DNA from: Cherax quadricarinatus
Lineage: Eukaryota; Arthropoda; Malacostraca; Decapoda; Parastacidae
Length of the DNA: 64,000 nucleotides
Reading direction: 5' to 3'
NCBI RefSeq assembly: GCF_038502225.1
Contig: NC_091298.1
Span: 37,879,233 to 37,943,232, forward strand
Positions within the stretch are counted from its first letter, which is position 1. Each line of letters begins with the position of its first letter. The position numbers were made by a program, and so were the translations under genes. The notes beneath the pieces are model-generated. The model was not told where the DNA came from. It made no database searches and was given only the letters and a program-made list of their open reading frames with translations. Of this stretch, positions 23,391 to 35,029 are shown in pieces.

Positions 23391-24873
23391 AACTAAGGAG
23401 GTGAGACGGATGGCTAGAGAGGGACATGTTGACATCATGTAACAGCAGTTTCCAGAATTGGTAATATCCTGTTGATTAGCAATTTTGAGATACTGTAACT
23501 GACAGCGATTAGTGCAGCTTCTATGCATTTTCTCCGTCTTAAGTCGTCTTCTTTAATCACCAGTTTAGCTTCATTGAATTTCATAAGGTGTCCAACATCG
23601 TCCCTATGTTGAACACAAGCGTATTTGCGGTCATCATTTCTGCAAGCATTTTTGTGTTCGGCGATCCTAATGTCCAGAGATCTGGCTGTTTCCCCTACAT
23701 ATACTTTGTCACCCCCCATCCCCCAATGGTATAGTGTAAATTCCTGCACTTGTGCCAGAATCATGCTTGGGTTTTTGTATCAGGTTTCTAATAGTAGTTG
23801 AAGAGCTGGTAGATATTTTAGCCAGTTTTCTGTTAAACATCTTTGAAACATTAGTGGCAACGATGCTGACCGGTAAAACGATGTAACTTGGAGGATTTCT
23901 TCAACTTGATTGGTGTTGGTCTTGTTGAGGATACGTGTTGCACGTTTCCTGTAGTCACGTATGAAGTGTAGGGGAAAGTGTAGTGAACTAAAAGAGTTGG
24001 TGATGTATGTGCATTCTTCTTTGAGGAACTGCGGACTGGAAATTCTGTAGGCTCTCAGAAAGAAGCCAATAACTACCCCTCTTTTAGTTCTGGAGTAATG
24101 GTGAGAGAAGAAATGTAGAAGATCGTTCTTGTAGGTAGGTTTCCGGTAGACTTTAAAAGAAAGTCTGTTTTCCCCAGTGCGTAGGAGAACGTCGAGAAAA
24201 GGTAATTGGTTGTCCTCCTCTAGTGTAACTTTAATAGTAGGTTCCAGAGTGTTGATGGTGTTGAGGATTCCGCATCCATGTAACTGAACTAGGGATTTTA
24301 CTGAGGATCCGTCTGGATTCCAGGTCCTCCATATATAAATTGGCAACAACTACACTAAGGGGGGATCCCATGGCTAGCCTGAAGAGTTGTTTGTACTTCT
24401 TGTCCTCAAACATAAAACAGTTATAACGAACACAAAGTTCGACAAGGCTCACAAAATCTTGGCGGGGAACAGGTAACTCTGTATCATCGTCAATCACCCT
24501 GCGAAGAAGATCAATGGCTTGACCAACTGGGACAATGGTGAACAAGGTAGTCACGTCAAAACTTGCAAGCTTCTTATCACTCATGTCGAGATCCCTGATA
24601 CGGTTAAGGAGGTCACCCGAATACTTCAGGTGAGCCTCACTGATTGTACCCAGCAGCTTAGACAAATATTTCGCCAAAACTCCTGCCAGGCTGTGTGGGG
24701 CGCTGCCGATTCCAGATATAATGGGTCTCATGGGCACATTTGGTTTGTGGGTCTTCGGTAAACCATAAAGCCTTGCTGGCTTGGGGTTGGTAGGGACGAG
24801 GCGCAAGAGCTTTTCGCCTTCTTCTGATTTCCTGATTATGCTGCGGGTCTTACTGAGAAAGGAATCTGTTTTC
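23207..24873 (-). mobile_element. Penelope-like element (PLE-2), 5'-truncated
   Basis: The minus strand reads PLE reverse transcriptase: ARLYGLPKTHKPNVPMRPI, ASFDVTTLFTIVPV and RLAMGSPLSVVVANLYMEDL. A connector follows (LPFLDVLL, FKVYRKPTYKNDLLHFFSHH). A C-terminal GIY-YIG nuclease remnant reads KVYVGETARSLDIRIAEHKN. A deletion after SSVTW removes the YVDD catalytic block and shifts the frame, so the RT is dead. At 23232-23262 the minus strand has CTGATGAAGCCAC, GTGGCGAA and GCGTTTCC, the hammerhead-like pLTR motif. A TATATATAG lies near 23292. Confidence 0.88.
23316..23390. repeat. (TAG)n microsatellite inside PLE-2
   Basis: About 24 trinucleotide units within the 3' UTR of PLE-2. Confidence 0.97.
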
Positions 24874-24916
24874 TTGCTAGCTCAGTTGAAGGGGTTGTTA
24901 GGACTTTAAACTAGGA

Positions 24917-25498
24917 TTATGCAACATATGGGAATCATTATTTAGGAAACGTTTCGCCACACAGTGGCTTCACCAGTCCAACACAAAGCAGAAAGGTGTA
25001 AGGAGAGGAGGAGTTTGAGGTAATCGGTCCCTCAGCCTGGAGTCGATGTGTTCAGTCCATCAATGTTGTAGTGTACAGCATAGGGCCGTAGAAGTGGCTT
25101 ATATACTGTAGTCAGATGAGGCGAAGCAGGAGGCGGCGGGGTCATAGTGGTACCATCCACTAGTCGAAGTAGGTCTTCGTCCAAAGGTTGGACAAGTTTG
25201 AAGAATTCTTTGTATCAAGATCCCACGATGAGGCAGTGTCTGACAGTTGTGATGAATGGTGTCACCTGACTACAGTATATAAGCCACGTCTACCGCCCTA
25301 TGCTGTACACTACAAGATTGATGGACTGAACACATCGACTCCAGACTGAAGGACCGATTACCTCTAACTCCTCCTCTCCTAACACCTTTCTGCTTTGTGT
25401 TGGACAGATGAAGCCACTGTGTGGCGAAACGTTTCCTAAATAAAGATTCCCATATGTTGTATAAGTGTCTCAATCTTCAACTTGTCGGTTTTCATCAC
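24917..25498. mobile_element. Palindromic pLTR element FB-a
   Basis: A 582-base insert lies between direct repeats AAACTAGGA (24908-24916 and 25499-25507), exactly at the CR1-C ORF1 stop. The left arm is the inverse of the right arm for about 160 bases. The arms surround single-copy DNA with a TTATATACTG/CAGTATATAA pair. The right arm has GATGAAGCCAC, TGT, GTGGCGAAAC and GTTTCC near 25404-25435, then AATAAAGATTCCC and a terminal TTGTCGGTTTTCATC. No ORF. I infer a non-autonomous PLE derivative. Confidence 0.8.
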
Positions 25499-27787
25499 AA
25501 ACTAGGAATAGTTAGCGGTATGGGTTTAGATATAATAAATAATGAGTATGGATATATAGATTTATGCTCCGTTAAGAATCTTAATAATAACTGTCATGGA
25601 GTAACTCTGGGTAATGATAATTTCAGAAATTGTGTAAAAACAAAGATGAATAGGAAAAATGTGCAGAAGAAAAAACATATAATGGTATTTTATGCTAACA
25701 GTCGAAGTGCAAGAAATAAGATTAATGAACGACGTTTGATAGCATGTGCTGGGAACTTCGATGTCTGAGTGTAATATTCAAGGGTTTAAGTTGTTTCATA
25801 TGGATAGATGTAATGGGAAGGGGGGAGGAGTTGCATTATATGTTCGAGAAAATATTAACTGTTGCATAAAAACAGGTATAATAATAGATGGAACAGTAAC
25901 AGAATATGTTTAGGAAGAGTTTGTAGAAGGTCAAGAAAAACTAATTCTAGGTGTAATATACCGACATCCCGGCTTTGATCACGATAGAGGGAGACTTCTT
26001 TGGGACGAAATTGTTAGGGCTTCTAGACACAATAACATAGTGATAGCAGGGGATTTTAACTTTAGTCAAATTGACTGGAATTCTTTGACCGGTAATCTGG
26101 AGTCCAATGACTTTATAGAAACAGTTCAGGACTGTTTTCTGAAGCAGTGTGTAACAGAGCCTACCAGGGGTAATTAATAATTTGCTAGACCTACTCTTGT
26201 CAAATAAGGAAACACTCGTAAATAATCTGGAGATCACTGAAGAGCTTGGCGCAAGTGATCACAAATCCATCACTTTTAGCATTAACTGGGAATACAGGAA
26301 TAATGATAATACGGTAAAAATTCCTGATTTTTGTTCTGCCAGTTATAATGGACTTAAGGAACACCTGTCAAATCTCGATTGTGGTTATCTAGCTAATGAT
26401 TCTATTGATGATCATACTTATGATTACGAAGGGATCTCCATTTATGATTTTTTCTTAATAATGTACACCGTGCTCAGAGTATATACATTCCCCAGAGAGA
26501 AATTAGGTCTAATAATAACGATCCCAAATGGGATAACAAGACGCTAAAGCATCTATTAGGGGAGAAAAGGGGAATTTATAGGCGCATCAGAAAAGGAGAG
26601 GTTAACCTTACTAACCAATATGTTCAGCTTAAAAGAGAAGTAAAAAAGGGGATTAGAAAGGCTAAACGTGACTATGAAAGTAGAGTTGCTAATGAATCAA
26701 AGACCATTTCAAAGGGTTTCTTTGAAGTGTATATGACGAAGGTGAAGAAAAGAGTAGGACCTCTGAAAATTGGGAATGGACAGCTGACGGATAACTAACT
26801 GGAAATGTGTTCCTTATTTAATGACTATTTTTTGTCAGTTTTTACACAGGAAGACATAAATGAGATTCCAGAAATTAACAATTATTCAGTTCCTGACGAA
26901 TTCAAATTGACTAATATTACTGTCACGAGGGACATGGTTATCCAGAGTACTTAAGGAACTTAGTCAGCCTTTAACGAGTGTGTTTAACGCGTCCATCCTT
27001 ACCGGTGTTGTGCCAGAGTTGTGGAAGCTGGCTAATGCGGTTCCTATATTCAAATCAGGGAATAAGTCCGTTCCTTCAAATTACCGTCCAATAGAATCAA
27101 TTATAGGTGACATTATTAGAATTCACCTTGAATAGCATAACTTGATAAATGAATCTCAGCATGGGTTCACGAGAGGTCGTTCCTGCCTGACAAATTCACT
27201 GACGTTCCTCAGTAGAACATTTGAGGCAGTAGACAGTGATAAAGAATATGATATTGTTTATTTGGATTTTAGTAAAGCCTTCGACTGAGTACCTCACAAG
27301 AGACTCTTAAGTTTATATTATAATTCCTACCATCTGTCCATTTAACTTTGCTTACCATTACTTAATTTTAGTCCCTTATATGTTTTCTCCTTTATTTTAG
27401 CTTTATATAACTATCCTAGTTTATATATTCACAATTGTTAAAATAATCAAGGTGCTATTCTTAGGTGCTAAAGTAGAATAAGTTCACAATTTTGCCATTA
27501 TATTCCAAAACTCATTTTTTTTGATTACCACTTTATTGGTCACCACAACCTATATTAGTCCCTTTTATATTATAATTTTATACTATAATTCTAACTTTAA
27601 AAAATTACCTTTATAGTACTACCTACTATCATATTCCCAAGCTCCACTATTTGATCATCACTTTATTTGTATTAGTCCCTTAGCTCATTATTCTACATTT
27701 GTTAAATAATCCAGGTGCTATTTTTTAGCTAAAGACTATTTACTTTGTTTTATACTTAATTCAAACTATAGATTCACTACAAATCTT

Positions 27788-28666
27788 ATGATTACAAGCA
27801 TTGATCCTGATACCAACCTCTTATTTAATGACTTAAATGAATCAAACAGTAACTGTAATTACTACACTGCAGAACAATCAAAGGCACTTCTCAGTGCCAA
27901 CAACAACATAACTATATTTAACTACAATATCAGATCTTTAAGCAAGCATTACGATGACCTCATAGCATTACTAAATTCCTTACATGCCAATATGTCCATC
28001 ATTACACTAACTGAAACCTGGCTAAAGCCTGATAGTACAGATATCTATGCCATTCCTGGTTACACAGCCATACACAACTGTAGGCCAGATCAACAAGGGG
28101 GTGGCACAGCCATATACTACTCAGACCAACTAGAATGTATCACTAATACTTGCACAAGGGATGAACATGGGGAATATATAATAGCTAAATTCAAATCAAA
28201 GTACCTACAAAAACCTCTCACATTGATAAACATCTACAGAGTTCCACAGTCAAACATTAGCCAATTTAGTCAAAATCTAGGAAGTATGATAACTGATGCA
28301 CGCATGAACAAAGATCACTTACTACTCTCAGGTGACTTCAATATAAATCTCCTGCAAGACCAGGACCCACACGTTACTGAATTCACAAACACAATGAGTA
28401 ACTGTATGTTACTACCAACAGTAACAAAACCTACAAGAGTTACAGAGACTAGTGTTTCCCTACTTGACCACATCTGGACCAACACCATATCCCCTTTAAA
28501 ATCAGGCATAATTACAGATAATACCACAGACCACTACCCTACTTTCCTCATAACAACTCTTGGTAAACTACCCCAAGACACTACTAAAGTCACCTTCAGA
28601 CTTCACAATGAGGCAGCCATTAATAACTTCACAACAGCAATAGCAAACAACAATAACAAGCAATAA
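27788..28666 (+). CDS. LINE-D ORF2 N-terminal part: APE-type endonuclease
   Basis: This 292-codon ORF starts at an ATG after a long 5' UTR. It shows the apurinic-endonuclease motifs of LINEs in order: FNYNIRSLSKHYDDL (about residues 42-56), TLTETWL (76-82), GGGTAIYY, YRVPQ, LLSGDFNINLL and TDHYPTF near the end. The enzyme would nick target DNA to prime reverse transcription. It ends prematurely after a duplicated AATAACAAGC (10 bases, twice in a row near 28652-28671). That adds one base to the phase, and the RT ORF continues in the shifted frame. Confidence 0.85.
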   Translation: MITSIDPDTNLLFNDLNESNSNCNYYTAEQSKALLSANNNITIFNYNIRSLSKHYDDLIALLNSLHANMSIITLTETWLKPDSTDIYAIPGYTAIHNCRPDQQGGGTAIYYSDQLECITNTCTRDEHGEYIIAKFKSKYLQKPLTLINIYRVPQSNISQFSQNLGSMITDARMNKDHLLLSGDFNINLLQDQDPHVTEFTNTMSNCMLLPTVTKPTRVTETSVSLLDHIWTNTISPLKSGIITDNTTDHYPTFLITTLGKLPQDTTKVTFRLHNEAAINNFTTAIANNNNKQ

Positions 28667-28694
28667 CAAGCACTGCCCTAAAAAAACTAAACAG

Positions 28695-30674
28695 ATGACA
28701 GCAAAGAGACTGAACAGTCCCTGGCTAACACCCAGCATTCTCAAATCCATAAATACAAAACACCAATATGAAAAACAGTACAGAATGGGTCACATAACCA
28801 GAGACCAAACAAAACGTTACTCGTCAATCCTAACCAGCCTGATAAGAAGGGCAAAAAAATTGTATTATGAGAACAGATTATCCAACTTACGAGGTGATAT
28901 AAAAAAGACCTGGAAAACCCTATCAGAAATTCTGGGAACAAAAAAGATATCACGAAATAGCGAAATAAAATTAGCAAAAACAGATGAACCCCAACTCCCA
29001 CCAACAGAAACAGCAAACAGACTCAATGATTTCTTCTCCACTATAGGACAAAACCTTGCCAATAAAATCCCAAGCTCAGATACCCCACCAAATGACTACC
29101 TCACCGGCAACTACCCGAACACACTGTTCCTAGCTCCGACTAACCCATACGAAGTCTCCCTTATTATCAACGCACTAAAAAACAAGGCAGGAGATTTAAA
29201 TACCTTACCACCCCTTATATACAAAAAAGTGTCACAAGTGCTATCACCAATCATTGCAACACTCTTTAACAAATCCATTGAATCCTCCACCTTCCCTACA
29301 GTACTCAAAATAGCAAGGGTCACCCCGATCCACAAAGGAGGAGACCAAACAGAGTTGAATAACTATAGGCCAATATCCAACTTACACCCTCTCTCAAAAA
29401 TCTTCGAAAAATTAATTCATAAACGAATCTACTCCTACCTTATCTCCCAAAACATACTCAACCCCTGCCAATTTGGATTCAGGCCTAATAAAAATACTAA
29501 TGATGCTATTATACACATGCTAGAACATATATACACTGCAATAGAGAAAAAAGAAGTCCCACTGGGGATCTTCATTGACTTACGTAAAGCTTTTGATACA
29601 GTTGACCATGACTTGCTCCACGTAAAATTGTCACACTATGGTATAAGAGGGCACTCCCTCAACTACCTCAAGTCTTACCTCAGCAACAGAAGCCAATATG
29701 TGTACGCAAATGGGGCAAACTCTTCTGCACAACCAATTACAGTTGGTGTCCCACAGGGAAGTGTCCTTGGCCCTCTTCTCTTTCTCCTATACATAAATGA
29801 CCTTCCAAATGCTTCGCAATTACTCAAACCCACACTATTTGCAGATGACACTACATACGTCTTCTCTCACCCGAGCCCAGTCACGCTAGCCAATACTGTA
29901 AATACCGAATTACAGAAAATATCTACCTGGATGAGGACTAACAAACTTACACTAAACATTGACAAAACCTACTTCATTCAGTTTGGTAACAGAGCTACAG
30001 ATGTCCCTCTTAACATAATGATAAATGGATCACCTATCACAAAACTAACAGAGGGAAAATTCTTAGGAATCCACCTTGATAATAGACTCAAATTTCATAC
30101 ACATATACATCAAATTTCTAAGAAAATTTCCAAGACTGTAGGCATACTATCGAAGATACGGTACTATGTTCCACAGTCAGCCCTCCTGGCCCTATATCAC
30201 TCTCTTATTTACCCCTATCTCACCTATGGAATTTGTGCATGGGGCTCAACAACAATTAACCATCTCAGACCACTAATTACCCAACAAAAGGCTGCAGTTA
30301 GAATGATAACAAATTCTCACTACAGGCAGCACACTCCACCAATATTCAATACACTAAACCTACTCACCATACAAAACATCCATACTTATTACTGCACCTA
30401 TTACATACATAGAACACTTAACTCTGATATTAACCCTCCCCTCAAACATCTCCTTGCCAACCTCAACAGAACACATGACCATAACACAAGGCACAGATCA
30501 CTCTTTGATGTTCCTCGTGTCCATCTCACACTATGCAAAAACTCAATGCACATAAAAGGCCCTAAAATCTGGAATTCATTACCTGTAAATATAAAAGAAA
30601 CACTACCTGTTTATAAATTCAAGTCTCTTCTCAAAGATTACTTACTCACCCAAAACCAAATAAATACTGAATAA
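28695..30674 (+). CDS. LINE-D ORF2 C-terminal part: reverse transcriptase
   Basis: The 659-codon open frame has no internal stop. Motifs are ARVTPIHKGGDQTELNNYRP (about 207-226), FGFRPNKNTNDAI, FIDLRKAFDTVDH (293-305), GVPQGSVLGPLLF (351-363) and the catalytic FADD (382-385). A C-terminal region (YHSLIYPYLTYGICAWGS) ends near NSLPVNIKETLPVYKFKS. All catalytic aspartates are present. The apparent ATG at 28695 is probably not the real start, because this is the continuation of the endonuclease ORF beyond the 10-bp duplication. A young copy. Confidence 0.87.
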   Translation: MTAKRLNSPWLTPSILKSINTKHQYEKQYRMGHITRDQTKRYSSILTSLIRRAKKLYYENRLSNLRGDIKKTWKTLSEILGTKKISRNSEIKLAKTDEPQLPPTETANRLNDFFSTIGQNLANKIPSSDTPPNDYLTGNYPNTLFLAPTNPYEVSLIINALKNKAGDLNTLPPLIYKKVSQVLSPIIATLFNKSIESSTFPTVLKIARVTPIHKGGDQTELNNYRPISNLHPLSKIFEKLIHKRIYSYLISQNILNPCQFGFRPNKNTNDAIIHMLEHIYTAIEKKEVPLGIFIDLRKAFDTVDHDLLHVKLSHYGIRGHSLNYLKSYLSNRSQYVYANGANSSAQPITVGVPQGSVLGPLLFLLYINDLPNASQLLKPTLFADDTTYVFSHPSPVTLANTVNTELQKISTWMRTNKLTLNIDKTYFIQFGNRATDVPLNIMINGSPITKLTEGKFLGIHLDNRLKFHTHIHQISKKISKTVGILSKIRYYVPQSALLALYHSLIYPYLTYGICAWGSTTINHLRPLITQQKAAVRMITNSHYRQHTPPIFNTLNLLTIQNIHTYYCTYYIHRTLNSDINPPLKHLLANLNRTHDHNTRHRSLFDVPRVHLTLCKNSMHIKGPKIWNSLPVNIKETLPVYKFKSLLKDYLLTQNQINTE

Positions 30675-30896
30675 CTGAACATTATAAATTGTATATCTTA
30701 AATGTTTCTCACAATTATATCACATAAATGTTAAACCTAAAACCCAATCTAACTTGATTATTTTTTAAATACACTACCTAACAGAATCACTACCTAACTG
30801 AATGCAACCATATGACCTGTCTTTGTAATACTCACTTGTGCTTTATAGTTATCTGTTTACATTAATGTTTTATCACTGATTTCATCATTGCTTAGT

Positions 30897-30955
30897 AGCA
30901 GCGCTGTATAGTCCTTGTGGCTTAGCGCTTCTTTTTGATTATAATAATAATAATA
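30897..30955 (+). mobile_element. 59-bp truncated SINE-3 insertion with 13-bp target duplication
   Basis: ATCATTGCTTAGT flanks it on both sides (30884-30896 and 30956-30968). The insert is the SINE-3 3' end: GCGCTGTATAGTCC, TTAGCGCTTCTTTTTGATTA and (TAA)n. It sits in the LINE-D 3' UTR. Confidence 0.85.
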
Positions 30956-32671
30956 ATCATTGCTTAGTTAATCTTAAGTTAATTTTAAGCCAGCCCGTAA
31001 TGCTATGCATAGTATAAGTGGCTTTGGCATACTGCTCTTATCTGTATTTTTTTTGTACCTCTGTATGTGTGCACAAATTGGAAAATAAATAAGAAAAGTG
31101 GCAGCTCATAGTATAGGAGGTAAAGTTCTAACATGGATAGAGGCATGTCTTACCAACAGAAAGCAGAGAGTTTCCATTAATGGGGTCAAATCTGAATGGG
31201 GATTAGTTACTAGTTGGGTTCCACAAGAATCAGTTTTAGGTCCTCTCTTGTTCATAATTTGCATTAATGACCTTGATGAAGGGATTACGAGGGACATGAG
31301 CAAATTTGCTGATGATACAAAGATAGGCCGTATGAGTCATTCTGAGGAAGATAGCAATGAACTCCAGGGAGATTTGGACAAATTAATGTCTTAGTCTGAA
31401 AAATGGCAGATGAAGTTCAATGTCGATAAGTGTAAGGTACTAGTCCTCGGTAAAGAAAATAACCATCGAAGCTATAAACTATGTGAAGTAGAGCTTGATC
31501 ATACAGAATGTGAAAAAGACTTGGGAGTCATTGTAAGCAGAAACCTAAAGCCGAGACAGCAGTGCCTTAGCGTGCGCAACAAGGATAACAGATTACTTGG
31601 ATTTATCTCAAGAAGTATAAGTAACAGAAGTCCAAAATTTATTTTACAGCTCTATACATCACTAGTGAGGCCTCATTTAGATTATGCCGCTCAGTTTTGG
31701 TCTCATTACTACAGGATGGATATAGACTCACTGGAGAACATACAGAGGAGAATGACTAAAATGATTTACTGTGTAAGGAATCTCCCGTATGAAGATAGAC
31801 TTAAAGCCTTAAATCTCCACTCTCTGGAGAGACGTAGAATGAGGGGAGATATCACTGAAGTATATACGTAGATGACAGACAAAAACAAAGGAGATATTAA
31901 TAAAGTACTGAGGGTGTCGAACCAGGTAAGAACCAGAAATAATGGATTTTGGCTGGATAAATTTAGATTTAGAAAGGACATAGATAAGTACTGGTTTTCT
32001 AACAGAGTTGTGGATGCATGGAACAATCTTCCCAGTAGGGTGATAGAGGCTAGGACGTTCGGTAGCTGTAAGAAGAGATTGGACAAATATATGAGTGGGA
32101 GGGGCTGGGTTTGATTGGTGTCATTGGGTAAGGGTGTGGAGAAATTTTCTCCAGGAAGGGGGTATCAGCCCCCTTCAGCCCCTTTCAGCCCTGAGGGGCC
32201 CAGCCCTCTCAGAAGGGGCAAATATCTTGTTTACTGCTACAGCGAGTAATTGATCCCAGATGCAGTACCAGTATACGACCTGTGGTCAAGCGACTGCCGC
32301 TCCTTGCAGTCCAGTGTTGCAGAGTGTATTTTAATAAGAGACAGTCAGTTTCATATAAATTATCCAAATGGCTTGTTGATATTTTGAGCTCAATTGTTGG
32401 CAAAATTTCTAACTTTAATGTTAAAAACAACATAGACTTAGTTGATAAATTAAGCTCCTTGACTGACTTAAATGGTTTTAACATGGTTAGTTTTGATGTT
32501 ACTTCCTTGTTTACGAAAGTTCCTGTTGATGATTTATTAAGTTTCTTATCTGAAGAACTCGTTAACTATGATTTACCATTGCCAGTTCCTACTGTCATTA
32601 AACTTACTAAACTTTGAATTTTTTATGCAAAATTTGTATTTAATGATAAGTTTTACACTCAGAAGTTTGGT

Positions 32672-33277
32672 ATGGCAATGGGAAATCCTCTTTCACCTGT
32701 TCTTAGTAACCTATACATGGAATTTTTTGAAACAAGGTTGCTTAACACAATCCTCCCTAATAGAGCTAAATGGTTCAGATATGTTGATGATATTTTGTGT
32801 CTTATGCCCAAAAATGTAGATATACACCATTTCCTTGGAAAATTAAATAGCTTAGCCCATTCTATAAACTTTACTGTTGAGTTTGAAGAAAATAACTCAT
32901 TGCCTTTTCTAGATGTTTTAATTATTAAGGGTAATAATGAATTCAAATTTAAAATTTACAGAAACCCTACAAATATCTGTTCCTATGTCCACTATTATTC
33001 TTCGCATCAAGATAGAGTCAAATTGTCCGTTTTCTCATCAATGTTTTTGAGAGCTTTACGAATTTGTAGTCCTGAGTTCATAGATGAGGAAATATTCAAA
33101 ATTTATGAAATAGGTAATGATTTAAAAAACCCAAGAAATGTAATTGATAAAGGGACAACCAGCCTTATTCAACTAAAAATATATTGGTTCTCCCTTACCA
33201 TGAAAACTTGGCTGATATGCCTTCTCTTCTTAAGACTTTTAATATTAAAGTTGTATTCAGAAATCTTGATACAGTAA
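32672..33277 (+). pseudogene. PLE-3 reverse-transcriptase palm and connector
   Basis: A 201-codon stretch carries MAMGNPLSPVLSNLYM and the catalytic RYVDDILCL, with both aspartates intact. The LPFLDVLIIKG connector and the RALRICSPEFIDEE helix typical of PLEs follow. The open frame ends in shifted sequence from about 33175 (LKIYWFSL), so the last 30 or so codons are not real. The upstream RT fingers lie in the same frame (32282-32617) behind a single TGA. Confidence 0.8.
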
Positions 33278-33830
33278 AAAAACTTTTGATAAAGAATTCC
33301 CCCCAAAATGCTGAAGGATGTGTCTATAAGATTCCTTGTAAAATTTGCTATTCAGTTTATTAGGGTCAAACTGGTAAAAATCTCGAACTAAGATTAAAAC
33401 AACATAAATATAGCATTAGAACTGAACAAGATTCCAATGCTCTATTTATTCATGTAAGAGATTTTAACCATCCAATTGATTTTCAAAAAGTTAAGAAAGT
33501 AGTATCAAGCAAGTCCATGGTCGACAGGAATATAATTGAATCTTGTTTCATAAAAAGCAGTTTTGACAATAATACGAATATTTCCTTTGGTTTATATAAA
33601 TTAGATCCATTTATAATTAATAGAATTTGGGAAGAATTTAATAATTAATACACTGGACAAATAATAATTTTTAAAATTTTCTTTGGTAGAATAGTTTGTT
33701 GGTGGGTTGTGCAAAGGACCTGTCCAGTTGGACCGGCGCGCGTCAGGTGTTTAACCGTTGTGGGATCTGATAGTGAGGTGTTGGCCAGACCCCTTATATA
33801 CCTTCCTTGGATGCTTTACTTTCATAGTTC

Positions 33831-33860
33831 CTTGATAATGTGAGTAGTCACGAAAGTGCT
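33831..33860 (+). ncRNA. Hammerhead-like core in the PLE-3 3' UTR
   Basis: CTTGATAAT, GTGA, loop GTAG, TCAC, GAAAG. Different helix sequence from the other families with complete pairing. Confidence 0.38.
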
Positions 33861-33930
33861 TGGAATTTCTCTATTCTTTCAGAGTGGTTGTTTTGCATAT
33901 TCTGAAATCACCTGTTTACTGTGATCTTAT

Positions 33931-34130
<200 letters not shown>

Positions 34131-34734
34131 AACAATCGCAGACGGGCGATCTTAACTGTGCAGGACAAGCCAAGGAGGGAGGGAGTGGAAATCTTTAGCT
34201 CAAGTACTTTCACACTTCTCAGTGCGTCATCATGAGCTGCGCAATGTTGCAAGGGAGCAACCAAAGCAGGGAGAGAGGTCTCAGAGTAGCGTAGGTGTCA
34301 CTGGCCACGGTTACCCTTAGACTGGGTTAGTGGTCGGTGCCATCCCCACCCTACCATCATCCTCCCTCTACCCATATGGGGTAGGAGGGCTTCTGAGATG
34401 TCAAATAGGAAATTATAAGATATAACAAGCCAGCCCCAAGCTTTTTCTAATCGTTTATAGCAGGTCATATCGTTTGAGAAAATAAGTTTCTCGTTAGATG
34501 CTGTAGACTTGGATAGCTAGTATTCTGTGTGACCTTTTCAAATAATGAAAGGAAAGATTACAATGCATTCTTTGTCCGTTGAAATGTCCTGCTCTAGGGT
34601 GCTCGAATGTTCTACCGATGTACTCAGAAGTATCTCTTCCTACATATTGTGTACTATTTTCTCAATGGCTGTTAATATGCCATACATGGAGATTTCTATG
34701 TCTATCCGATAATATTTCTATGATCCAATACCAG

Positions 34735-35029
34735 TGACAATGCCCTCGTCTGCTACCCGTCCCATTTCCACCTGGCGTTAGTATATAAGCGTCAGATGCC
34801 TTGCTTCTGCTTCAGAAACTCCACGACTACTGTGCTCTTCGCACCTACTCCAAGGTTGAGGGACTGATTACCTCATCTTCTGTACATAGTTCTACTGTCA
34901 AGTTATGTCCTGGAATTTGTATTGATAAAGCCACTGGATGGCGAAACGTCTACAATAAAGATACCCAGATGTTGCACATGTGTCTTAATTTCATCTTGTT
35001 GGTATTGTATACCATTCTTAAACATCCAA
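34735..35029 (+). mobile_element. Solo pLTR of a PLE
   Basis: It contains GTATATAAGCGTCAGATGCC, a TATA-like start region. TTGATAAAGCCA, CTGGA, TGGCGAAACGTC follow at 34922-34950, then CAATAAAGATACCCAG. It is inserted in the family T unit; ATCCAA flanks it on both sides, a short target duplication at best. Its layout matches one arm of the palindromic elements. Confidence 0.65.
34922..34951 (+). ncRNA. Hammerhead-like core in the solo pLTR
   Basis: TTGATAAA, GCCA, loop CTGGA, TGGC, GAAACGTC. Same arrangement, with a shorter helix. Confidence 0.35.

Larger units (their letters stand above)
27312..31089 (+). mobile_element. Full-length LINE-D (CR1/L2/Crack-like), nearly intact
   Basis: A 3778-base element is inserted in CR1-C copy 2 between CTTAAG and AAAAGTGG. 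The only target duplication I can see is TAAG (27308-27311 and 31090-31093). It has a 475-base AT-rich 5' UTR with two related blocks (each with TTAGTCCCTT and AATAATCnAGGTGCTATT). It then has an endonuclease ORF, an RT ORF and a 415-base 3' UTR ending GGAAAATAAATAAG. The single coding lesion appears to be a 10-bp tandem duplication near 28660. Motif style (NYNIRSLSKHYDDL, GVPQGSVLGPLLF) fits the Jockey/CR1 superfamily; the clade within it is tentative. Confidence 0.87.
24874..32225 (+). mobile_element. CR1-C copy 2, host of two nested insertions
   Basis: This copy starts in the last codons of ORF1 (FLASSVEGVVRTLN-like, 24874-24912). ORF2 follows from 25520 (YANSRSARN, GDFNFSQIDWN, ASDHKS). 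RT N-terminal half runs to SKAFD, a stop and PHKRLL at 27311. It resumes at 31090 with KVAAHSIGGK, SWVPQESVLGPLL (GVPQGS altered), SKFADDTKIG and the CR1 C-terminus to MSGRGWV near 32113. A deletion near 26945 removes KQIDKLKQNKSPGPDE, and stops are scattered. Insertions are 24917-25498 (palindromic pLTR) and 27312-31089 (LINE-D). It is inactive. Confidence 0.87.
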
